From positions 7,104,605 to 7,168,604 of the forward strand of contig OX421507.1 of assembly GCA_949126835.1 (NCBI GenBank): a DNA stretch of 64,000 bases. Reading direction: 5' to 3'. Of this stretch, positions 36,001 to 48,000 are shown piece by piece. The stretch comes from Anisus vortex. Taxonomy: Eukaryota; Mollusca; Gastropoda; Planorbidae. Position 1 is the stretch's first letter. Every line of letters begins with the position of its first letter. The notes under the pieces are model-generated. The model did not search any database, was not told where the DNA came from, and saw only the letters and a list, made by a program, of their open reading frames with translations. The position numbers and the translations under genes are program-made.

Positions 36001-39000
36001 CCGGACCTGTAGGAATAAGGTCAGGAATGCTAAAGCTGACTCTTTTTTTATTGCTGATAAAAAACAGGGCTGATATGTACAGGTCAGATTAGCCTCCTGG
36101 TCCATTTTAAGGAAACGATGCCTCCAGCGTTCGATCATATTTTTAACATTTGATTTGTTATATCTCAAAATACTCATTTTTATTTGCCTAAATAGTTCAT
36201 GGGATAGCTATAGCAGCCATTTTAAATGCATTGTTTTTCTTGATATAGAAAAAAATACCCCGATGTTTTTTGTTGTATTTGTTTAAACAACGGCCTATCG
36301 CTGCTGCCGTATTGTTGTGGCTGAGCTAAAAAAGGGAAGACTACGCTGTCAGGCACAAATGCCTAACAGCAGAGGAGCAAAACTTTCAAAAGTGATATAT
36401 GCTCAGAACCCCAGAGGAAAACAACCTAAAAGCAGACTGAGATGGTTGGGCGATGTCGAGATGGATCTGCGACAGATTGGGGTGCAGAAGGCAATGGATA
36501 GATCCGAGTGGAAGGAGGTGGTGAGGCAGGCCAGAGCCCTCCATGGGCTGTAGCGCCAAAGATGTTTCTATGTGGATATTCATTTATTATGTGTGAAAAT
36601 GTGGACAATTTGTTATACGGATTGATTATTTTAACAAATTTCGTAAGTAAAATTTGTAAAAAAAAATTACTCTCTCAAAAAACCTTCTCTGCTAGAATAT
36701 TAATAATTTCTAGGAAATAACAAATTTTCTTATAATTTGAATATTCTTATTTAGTTTATTCAATTTCCATTTTTTTATACAATGCCGGTATGTCTATGTT
36801 TAGACATAGACTATAATATACATGGACCGTTTGCTTTAGTTTTTTATGCTATTGTCTTCTTTTTTTTGCAATTCCCGATTCTAAATGAAGTAATTGTTAT
36901 ACAAGTTCCGTTTTATTGAATCACATTTTTTTTTCAACTTTAAATGAATACTTGTAGGCCTATTAATATATCATTGACTATAATAAGATGGATTGCCTGC
37001 TCTATTTTTAGAGCTTATGTTCTTTTTCCGTGAGCACACAACACTGATCTATAAATGTTTCTGCTCTGTACTACTTTCGATTTTAATTTTTCATTGAGAA
37101 AATCATAGTGATTAAAAAAAACGGAACTTGTATATCAATAGCTTTATTTCCTGTATAGCAATTACGTTATTTAGAATCGGGAATTCCGATCATCAGTGTT
37201 TCAAGTCATCATATAGCAGAAATACTAAAAGCAAGCGGTCCATGTATATTATAGTCTATGGTTTAGATTATTAATAAACTAGATATATGCGTTTTAAACA
37301 AGCACATATGTTAAAAAAAGTAAGGGGAAAAAGTCGTTCTGGCAGAACAACAAAAAAATTATGGTCTAAACGAGTTAACTTTACTTTCATACAAACTGGA
37401 AACAGGACTTTTGTGTTTTAACAAGGTAAATTTAATGCATCGTAAACACAAACTCAATTTTAAAAAAACAACATAAAAATCAGATTTAAAGTCAGGAAGG
37501 TCATAGACTCACCAGAACCAACGTCGAATCTGAACTCCAGGTATCTGTTCTTGATGACCAGAGCAATGAAGTCCTGCTTGCCATCATGGTTCTGAGCATT
37601 GTACAGGATGATTCCATCGTCCAGAAGCCTGGGGAAGAAGTCTATGCTGATGCGGACAGTGTTCAGGCCATCACTGATCTTGGGGTAGGCAATGAACGAA
37701 GTCTTGTTAAAAGCTGGATCAGATATCTGGAGCACTGCATGGAAAAAGAAATGAACTGGATGTAGCGAACTGCAATAACTTGACTTCGCTGTATCGTGTC
37801 AAAGTGTATTTTTGATCTCCTGCGTAAGGTTTCATTGTGCGTTGTATAGAGTTTACTTTTGGCTGGTGCTTGATTATTAGTCAAGCTAGTCATTAACATT
37901 TTAATATACATGTGCTACTTCTATATGTAATGTAACCTCATGGAACTGTACTGAAGTAGGGAAAATGAGATATTTAGTTTTAGGTGTTTCATAGAAACCA
38001 ATTCATTTATCTATAAATTGTTCCAAAAAATCTCTAAAATTGCTTAATTGGTTCAAAAGTTATTCAAAATGACACAAGTAAAGGTAAGGAAAGTTGCTTT
38101 TGAGAAAAATGAAAAAGAAACTAGTACTGTTTTTCAACAGTTTAGTATTAAATTGATAAATAAATATTAACAAGATGAACAAATATCATGATGAAACTTA
38201 GCAAAGGCACTCACAAACAGTCAATATAGAAGTTCTTAAGGTTGTAGAAATGTAAAATATTATTTAGTTGACTTTTAAAGAATTTTTTATGTAGAGAACA
38301 TATTGCTGGATTGAAAAAAATATTACTGCATATTAAAGCAGATTTTTAAGTGATTTCTAAAATATTAGTTTGGAAATTTCACAGATACAAGTTTAGGCAT
38401 TCAACATTACCAATCAATCAAAATCTCAAAAATGACAAAGGATCCTTTTTTCACATTTTGTTTTATCTAGTGAGAAATTATTTTTGCTGACTTCCATACA
38501 GTTTTGCATATGTCTTAGACATAATTTCTTTTATATAAATTAAGTCAGAATGTTTTATTTAAGTTACTCTATGTAATTCTAGCAAGGGGACAGTAGCATT
38601 GTCATTTTAAAAACGTTGGGTTCCCACCAAGGTATATTCCCTTAACTTTTTTATTTAATCAGTCTGATGGGTATCTACGAGACTACCCATAAGGTAGGGC
38701 ATGGGAGGGTACCTAGTAATTCACTGGCTACACAATCCCCTTGCATGTTATAGCCACGCAGAGAAAGAAATACTGGTGAACTTCGGTTCACTAACAACAC
38801 ATGGGCCATTAATGTCTGAAGATTAAGCTTACATTGCAATATGTAAACTAAAACAAACAGCAGGGGACAACCTTGCACATAAGGAGTGGCAAAAGGTCAG
38901 GTAAATGAAAACCTGCAAGCTGGACAAAAATAGCCAGCTTAGGAAACTGAGGCAGTGTAGCAATACTTCAAGCCACCCAGCCAACTAACTTCTGTGTTTC

Positions 39001-42000
39001 TGTCTCCTGAGGCACATTCTCTGAGAGAATTTAACTGCAAACGTCTAACAAATCCTGACCCAAACAGATCTAAATCATCGCCAAAGTTGTCACTAAAGAC
39101 AGATAAATGCCCTACTTGAAAATGTGCATTTTCAATCTTCTTTTTTTAGAGTAAATAAAGATATTACAGCCTTGGATAATTTCAATCACAAAGCTCGGAA
39201 ATATTTTTTTTTATCTTATCCCATATTCAAAAACAAAATGCATATAAGTACTCCTCTCTTCCAGAGTGGTATCCAGGCATGGAATGGATTGCCTGAACAA
39301 ACCCAGGAGAACCAGTAACTTAACATCATATCTTAAAATCTAATTTTAAATATTTGTAGCATGCTGAGTGTAAGAAAAGGTAAATTACGCCTTTTGCAGC
39401 CAATTTCGGTGTATGGAGTTGGACAAATACATGAGTAGCCCCCGTCGTGTTGATCAACGCATCTGCCTTGAATTCCACACACTCCTAGAATTTAAAACAA
39501 AAATCAACAAAGAGTTGAACTATAAGGCTGCAAGAATTAAAAAACAACAACATTTGAACATTCAACTCAAACAAATTAACATTCAAAATAAAATGTCATC
39601 CTTTGATTTGAGAATTATAATAAAATTATTAAAAGTAGTAAAGTATCCCATTGGACAAAATTTATCAATAAGGCCGGTAAAGCAGTGCTCCCCTGTTTCT
39701 GTGGCCACGGCATACTAAGGGGTTGTGTGGCCAGCACGATGCCCAGCCGCCTTTAGGCCTACTTTAACCCAGCTAATGTCAGTTATCCATCAGAGCTGGG
39801 TAGACTCAGGGACACCCTCTAGATCCTGGAAACGAATCTTAGCCTTCACCGGGATTGGAACCCAGGACCTTTGGGTGCACCAGCCGAACGCGGCGCCACC
39901 AAGGCCCGCGTAAAATTTGTACTCATAGTTCCAATATTTCTCTGACATCTACATGCTAGAAGCAATAAATCTGTTGTATTTGGGGAACCATTAAATGATG
40001 AACCCTATAAGTTTGAAACTTGTACTCTATTTATAATTAAAAAAAAAATACATTTTTGTGCATGTGGTTGTTGCAGCTAAATGTACTTTCAATTAAAAAG
40101 ATTCTTGAATTCCTCTAAGTGCAATAAATCACATTCTTCCATAAGGATTTATTTTCATTTTTTGTTATTGTTTCTAAAACAAACTACAGGATCAAATATT
40201 GTTCTTGTTTTTTTTTAAATTGTGGGAAACAAAAATAAGAGTGCTTTCCCTTTAAATTTGTGTACATTTTATTAAAACAAGTTTTTTCATTAGAAAAACA
40301 CTAATATGAAGTTTCTAACATGAAAGGAATGAATAGTTTCAATAGCTATGTGGTCAAAGAGTGTCAATTAAGATTAGAATATGAGTGAATTTTTTTAATG
40401 ATATTGATATTGCACACAAGGTCTTTTCTTTATGACATTTTTTTTTTTAAATTTCTTTTTAAATTTTTTTATATCAATTTCAATTTTTTACCCTTTAATA
40501 TTCACATTTGTGATGAAACCCCATGGAATTGTCTTGGTATGTAAAATATAATATTTAGTTTTAGTTATTTAATGGAACCTGATCAATTTATAAATTGGTC
40601 ATTTAATCAATTGGTGAAAAAATCTCTTAAAATCGATTAATTAGTTCAAAAGTCATTTAAAATTACATAAGTAAAGTTAAAGGAAGTCATTTTGGAGAAA
40701 CATGAAAAAGAAAACAGTACCGAGTTTAACAATTTAGCATTGCAACTGATAATTAAATAAATATTACCAGGTTGAATAAATATTAGCCATTCAGCATGAA
40801 ATTTTAGGGAACATACTCATTTATTGATAAATGAAATTTAAAAAATAGTTAAGTACCCTTTGGACCAAACTGCATCATAGGGCACGGCATACTAGGGGAT
40901 GTGTGGCCAGCACAATGCCAAGCCATCTTTACTTTATCCCAACTAAAGTCAGGAACAGAGATCTGGGTAAACTCAGGGACACCCCGGGAAAAATTCTAGC
41001 CTCCACCAGGATTTGAACCCAGAACCTTTGGATCGCCAGTCGAAATAGCTTACATTAAACTCTAAAACTAAATATCTTATTGCAGTAACATTCCTCAGGG
41101 TTGCATCAAACATATGAAAATTTAAATGAGAAAAGCATACAGGATGAAACACACACAAAAAATGTTTAGGGTTTAATGATAATGAGACTTGCTTTACCTG
41201 CTGGGCACACTCCCCTCTGCTCACACCTTTCCCCCACAAATCCAGGTGCACAATCACAGAGGTAGCCGGATTTGATGTTGACTGGCCTGCAGGTGGCGCC
41301 GTTCTCACAGTTGGCCTCTTTTCTGCAGACAGCATACTCCAGGATGTTGTTCATTCTAATGGCTTCGGAACCCAAGTTCATGTTAACCCCTTTCACCTGC
41401 ACCTGACTCAAACTGCCTGGTAGAATGAAATAATAAATATATACTGGCTCACATTGCCAGAGCCCACACAAGCCTAAGTAGCATCCCAGGGCAAAAGCTT
41501 CAGCGACCCCCCCCCCTTGCATACTGTAACTGATTTGTTTAGTGCTATATTAGACTATAATAGCCCCCTGTAGAAGTGTCGCCACTGGGCATATGCCCCA
41601 TCTCCCCCCTCCTTTGTGAGGGCACTGCACACTGCCTGGTCGATTCAAAAAAATATAATATACTGGCTCAGACTGCCTGAGAAATTCAAAATTTAAAAAA
41701 GCAAATCATTTCTCCCCTATTCCTTTTTTTATACAAATAATATTTCTCTCAGGAATACACATTTTTTTTTCAAGAAGAATTCACAGAAAACCTGCTGGTA
41801 GGAATCTATTAGTCTTTCATCAACTTTAATACAAATGTCAGCCATTGGTTCATCTATTTCAAGTCTGAAATAGTTTTCACTTGTCCAAATACTGATTTAG
41901 AAGCTCAGAACAAATAAAACTCTCCCAGTAGGACTGTCTGGTGCTGAATCAGCACTTCTGTACCCATGAGCCACAGAGCTGACAAAGTGTGTAAACCCAC

Positions 42001-45000
42001 TGGTTCCCTGAGTCAGACCAGTGGGCCAATGCATGCGACTGTGCTCGCCCACATGCCTTCACCCCTGCCGATGTGGGTGTCAGGGCTTATGGGAAGAAAA
42101 GGTCAAGGAAAAGGTAACATGACTCTCAGAAATACCAAAACAAATAATGGAAAAGAAGGTAAATAGACATAAGGATGCAATAATCTTCAATATAGAAGGA
42201 GTGTCTGTAACATTTAAGATAATAATTAAATAAAAAGATAACATTACATGTTTCAAGATGATAAAAGAATGGTATTTTGTCACAAGAATCTGGTTTTAAA
42301 AGAAATAATATCCAATTCAATTCTTTAATTTGAAATTAGGCAGAATTTGCCTTTTTTTAAAGATGGTTAAACAATTCTCTGTTTTTAATGGGATGGGTAA
42401 CTGTTACTTGAATATTCCTCTTCCAAGAGGTCAGACAGCTGACGGAATGAATATCGGAGAGGTAGATTAATAAATGCATCCTACCAGTCAAGCCTCGACT
42501 GAAGCCAGCTGATCTTGGTATCCTTTTGAAGTCTGGCACAGAGCCGAGATACAGAGGAGCACCAAGTTCAAGTCCTTCGTGCTGTCCTGGGGCGCTGCCA
42601 TGGTAGGCGAGCTCATCGTTGACTAGCAAGGTGCCTGGGTAGTAGAAAAAAATGCTTAACTGAATATACATAGCAAAAATTGAGATAACACTAAGAAACA
42701 TTTCATTTGACTTACAAAAGGTTACAAACATTCCTTCTAGATAGAAAAGTTGTACGTCCTAGGTCCATAACTCCTGCAGGTGGCAGGGGTTGGTCAAAAG
42801 CAGGGCTAGTACCCGGGTTGTTATGTTGGCAGTTCAGTGTACTTTCCTCAGGACAAGCCAGCCTCAAAGTATCAGCCGGAATCATGGGATAAAAGTAAAG
42901 TTAAATGTAGTCCTGTTGGACTGAATTGATCTATAGGGACAGTGAAGCAGTGTTTTCCAGTTTCTGTGGCCATGGTGTAATGGGGCATTTGGTGGCAAGC
43001 ATAATACCCAGCCGCCATTACTTAACCCCAACTAACGTTAGTATATATTAGAGCTGGGTGGACTCAGGGACACCCCTTCAGACCCGGGAAAAAAAACTAA
43101 TATTCACCAAGTTTCAAACCCAGAACCCTTTGGTACACAAGCTGAACTTGCAGACACTCAGACAGACACCATGCATCATGTTATTCAGATAACATTTTTC
43201 TTCTTTTAAGTACATCATCTAGATAATTTTGTGACATTTGGACAAAGAGTTCTCTAGACTGTAAGACATATTCATGCAATTTGTTTACTTTTAAAGCTAT
43301 CTGTATTGGAATAGACTTATGAATAGCAATACTGGCTTACCGTTTCTTTTGTTTCGCTTCAGGTGCACAGTATGCCATTTGTTCAGTTCCAGACTTCTGT
43401 TGCCTGTTATGATGGCTGGGCCGGAGCCAACATCAAACCTGGGAATTCAATGAGCATTCAGGTGACTACATTATGCAGTTAACAAAAAATCATCCGAGAC
43501 CAGGGTGAAAGGAGGTTAAACAAAAAGTAAGGCACCTTGCTCCGACCTATTTGTTTCATATTGAAATGAGTTCATTCTTTCTTTCTTTTTTTTAAAAATC
43601 CTGATTTTTAGGTGGGCTAACCAAAATTTAAACCAGATACGTTTGGATAGACAACTGAAAGATCCAGTTGCCAGGCTTCATAGAAAGGCATGCCAGGAAG
43701 GATTGCAAGCTAAAGAGTTTTCATGAATTTAACAAAAAAAGGGAAACAAGTACCTTTGAAAGAGCTGAAAACAGTAAGTGTAAAAAAAACAACCACAATA
43801 TCCATTACCTGAACTCTGGAACTTGATTCCTTAAGCCAAAGCATACAAAATCTCCAGACTCTGTCTGGTATTGTCCATTGTAAAGCAACAAACCATCTTC
43901 TGCTTCAGGTCGGAAAGACAGGAGGATGTCAAGCTCTTGGTAGGCATCTTGCAGGGGACGGTACTCCAAATAGGAGTTGTCACCACCACTGTGGCCAAAG
44001 TAAGGCACCAGGGCTATATAAACAAAAACAAACAAACAAACACCATGAAAATTTATTAGAGCATAGGCCTACATTCTCACAGGGGGAGGGGGGTCATTAT
44101 CATGGGAAGGAGATCTCTTGGTGGACCCTGGGCATTTCCCAGGGGGCGGTAGGGAGATGTAAGGATGGTTGGAGCACAAGTGGAATTCTTTAATCAAATA
44201 GACTTTGATAGTTCAGTGCAGTGTGCATCTAATGTACGCATGGTAACTAGGAAGAGAGAGAATGGCGTAATATATGTTGGTAAACTAGAAAGATGGAATT
44301 GCTTAGGGATAAGCACTTAAGCTGTGAGCCTCTTGAAGGAAGGATGCAAATGTGATTGCTCAGAGATGGACAGTTGATCTGTACTAGTCTTGAGAGAAGG
44401 ATTGTCGATTGTGTCTGAGAAACGACATGGCCATTTGGCTATCTATTGTATCAACTATTGTAACTGCTAATTGATCATTGCCTCTGAAGAGAGCTTGTGT
44501 CATTTATAACATTGGAGTTAACGAAGTTGCAGTTTGTTTATGCAGTGTGTTAAGAGGAACCCATTACAGGAGCGTTAAAAGGTCAAGATAATACATAACT
44601 TGAACACCTCTGCTATTTAAATTAACAAAATTTAAATGTGCTTTTAATTTAATAGTATTAATAACAACAGTAATATTTAAAGTTCCCATTATTGTCCCAC
44701 TATTGTCCTATTTGCCCACTGAGTAATTGTGACCTAAAAGTCAACTCTTTTCTGTATGCCTACTTAATCTTTGATCCATTACTATATTTAACTAGTTTCC
44801 AAGAAAGGAAAGGGGGTTGGATAGATTATAGATGAATTGTGATGTAGAGCGCAAGTACTGCTAAATATGTGCTATCACCAAACAGTACACATATACACTG
44901 AATTTTAGAAGTAGGGGAGCAGGGTTACCAGCTGTTAATCCTGCACGCAGTCCTGCCTATAAAATTTATCCCTATTTCTTCGCTTACCTCCAACAAACAG

Positions 45001-48000
45001 GAAAACTGGGTAAACTTTTTGTCCAGCTAGACCGGATGCCTGACAGCTATACCTCCCAGAATCCCCTTCCTTAACCCTTGGGATGACAAGTGTTCCATCT
45101 GATGTCACCTCATGATCACTGCAAAAAGAAAATAATGTTTTTTTTTTTAAAGTACTCTTTCTTCCCGAGTGGCGTTTGGGCATGGAATGGGTTACCTGGA
45201 CAAACCAGGGAAAACAGTAACTTAACATCATTTAAAACATTTATAAATATGCAAGACTCGGACCATGAATGAGCGTAGGACGTGATAATCTTCTTTATAG
45301 AAGGAGCATTTGTAATATATAAGATAAATTTCTCTTCTCTCCCCCCCCCCCCCGCCACCCCACCAACCATTTCATTTATGCTCCCCCCCCCCAATCAAAT
45401 GCAGATTAAAAAGAAATACTTACCTGGGAAGATCACCTCTCTCTTTGACCCATGTTATTCTGGGCTGGTTTAAGCCTACAGCATCACACCGTAACTGTGC
45501 TGGGCTGCCCAAAGCTGCTGTCGTCCTGTATTCCAAAACATCTTTAGCTGTTAAAAAAAAAAAAAGAAGATAAGAATTCCAATGAACCCAATATTTTGAT
45601 AACTGCCCTGAACTTTTATATATATATGCATATATATATATTATATATGTATATATATATATTATAAAAAGTAGTAAAGTTTCATTTTCCACTTATTAAT
45701 ACCCCTTTAGAAAATACCTGTTTCATTTAACCAAATCCAATACTCTTCATATAATAGCATAGATATTACTGGATGGCCAACATGAACAGTGTACACTCTT
45801 TGTTACAATTTTTACCAAACTAAACAGAAAGGGTAGTCTATAAGCTTACTGTTTACTTTAACGCAAATGCAATTGTAAGCCGTTTATGTACTTTTTCACG
45901 AGGCATGCAAATATATGTTTGGATTTTGTATATTTTGAATGGCTATATTGCTCTACACAACATGTGAGCTGCGATCCTCATGATTATTTTCTAAGTCCTA
46001 GCTCATAGCTCATCTCTAACCCTTAAGTTGTAGCCTAACTAGTAACTATTAGGCTAATTATATTGAAAACACTGTTATAATTAAATAAGATAATAAAATT
46101 ATTATAATGAAATTTGAAATTAATGTTATTGAATGAATGTAGACCTATGCAACATAAAATAATATTTTCTTTACTTCTTTAAGTGTATTTTATTTTTTTT
46201 AAGGTTTTTGTTAATGCTCGCAAAATGGCTGCTGGTCTGTCTAAGCCAACAAAATATTTTACCAGTAATTTGATTATCAGTTATTTTATTTTCTTACATC
46301 CTTTTATTAGCCTACATATACATAAAAATGCATCTAAATAATGCAAAACATATTCTATTTTATAATTTTACATCACATTTTTGTTAAATTCTTTTATAAA
46401 GGTATTTTTTCTCAGTCAGTTAAGACTTTTATTTATAGACTTAGCCATATTTGCCTCCGATCGTAAGCGGTAATGATACAGTTAATATAGTATTTGACGT
46501 AATATTTTTCCTCTGAATTCAATTTTTTAATCTCGGGGCCCAAATACTAACTTTAACTAATGTGTATAGCATGTAATAAGAGTTTCTATATTGTATTTGA
46601 GATTGTCACACTGGTTCATGTAGAGTTGTTTAGTTACATTTGATTCTGGTGTAGAGAGTAGATGTATTTATTATGATGTAATAAAATGTGCTTTCTCAAA
46701 GTTTCTTCAACTTTGTAGCACGCATTTTCTTTTGACTTCAGAAAGTTGCTTAGGACGCAATAATCTTCTTTATAGAAGGAGCGTCTGTAATGTATTAGAT
46801 AAGATAAGATAAGTTTCAGGAAAATCCATTTCTAGTACTTTTTGCACCAAAAATCTTTACAAGCATATTAGCCCAGTCTATGGTGTTGTTGATTTTTGCA
46901 TAGCGATCAGTGAAGGTTGCTTATATTGAACATCATAAGTTCAAGAATTAAATTCTTCTTTCAAACATACATCAAGTGGCTTAAGTAATTATTATATAAA
47001 AAGCGATCAGTGAAGGTTGTTTACATTGAACATAAGTTCAAGAATTAAATTCTTCTTTCCAACATACATCGAGTGGCTTAAGTAATTATTTTTGTGAACA
47101 AGAACCTAGTCAGACACCAGAGGACCTGTGAAGATGTAACGATAGGACCCATATTTATAGCTCTGTAGAGCATATATATATGAATATTTCAAAGTCTTAA
47201 AGCTAAGAGATTATGCTTTTTTATTCTAAATATTTTTTTTTTTCATTCTGAAAAAAAAAGTTTTGTCTGGGGCTAATAGGCAATGTTATTTCAACAAATT
47301 GTATTAATCATCATGTCCAAATCAACAACACAATAACAACAACAGCTTAGGAAAAATATAAGATTGATTGCACAAGTAAAGTAATTTTAATGACTCTGCT
47401 TTTTTATTTACCAATATTAATATCTTATTATAGTCATTCACATAGCCTAGATTTTATAAGCCGGCAGTTGCTTATACCACTACTACTACACGAATCACAA
47501 AAGTCGGTTGCTTAATTTCTATTAGTTTAACCCGAAGTTGGCGATCCAGTAATATCTATGATTGTAGTAAGGTTTCATTTTCCACTTTTCAATACTCTTT
47601 TTAAAATACCCGCCTTATTTCACTGAAACCCATAATCTTTATAAAGTAGCAGAGTTGCATTTTCCACTTTTAAATACCCTTTATAAAATACCTGTTTCAT
47701 TTCACTGAATCCCATAATCTTTATAAAGTAGTAGAGTTGCATTTTCCACTTTTCAATACCCTTTATAAAATACCTGTTTCATTTCACAGAATCCCTTATT
47801 CCATTTATAATTTGAGATCTTTCTGTCTACATTAGCAACATGCAAACAAAACAAACAACTTACGCCTAATATCCACCCTAATCTCCACTGTATTTGTGAC
47901 TCCGTACCGGGTGACTGCACACCGGTAAGTGCCAGAGTCGCTTGGTCTTGCACGTTCTATATTTAAGACCCTCTCAGAAGCCCGAATGTAGCTAGGAATC

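Larger units (their letters stand above)
36007..37512. other. Perlecan intron (exon 26 to 27)
   Basis: Holds an RTE-like LINE fragment (36310..36560) and copy 2 of the paired inverted-repeat element (36805..37260). Confidence 0.7.
37735..41197. other. Perlecan intron (exon 25 to 26) with duplicated segment
   Basis: Contains two diverged copies of one intron segment (37925..38215 and 40505..40800), two SINE family 1 copies and a LINE family C fragment. No EGF exon was found here. Confidence 0.7.
42635..43340. other. Perlecan intron (exon 23 to 24)
   Basis: Almost filled by one SINE family 2 and one SINE family 1 copy, both in gene orientation. Confidence 0.7.
45548..47863. other. Perlecan intron (exon 19 to 20)
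   Basis: Contains TA repeats (45617..45662), an LTR-like repeat (46555..47137) that itself carries a LINE/SINE tail (46750..46815), and the 82-base tandem repeat near 47570..47805. A related single unit sits at 45675..45745. Confidence 0.6.

Noticed and set aside
38950..39100. Minus-strand open stretch after a good acceptor in the exon 25-26 intron (candidate missed EGF exon)
   Set aside because: The phase-1 reading hits a stop within eight codons and the cysteines do not follow EGF spacing.
41940..42115. GC-richer stretch in an LG1 intron that could be taken for a missed exon
   Set aside because: No pair of splice sites gives a phase-compatible open exon, and it is followed by the SINE/LINE hairpin tail, so a retroposon is more likely.
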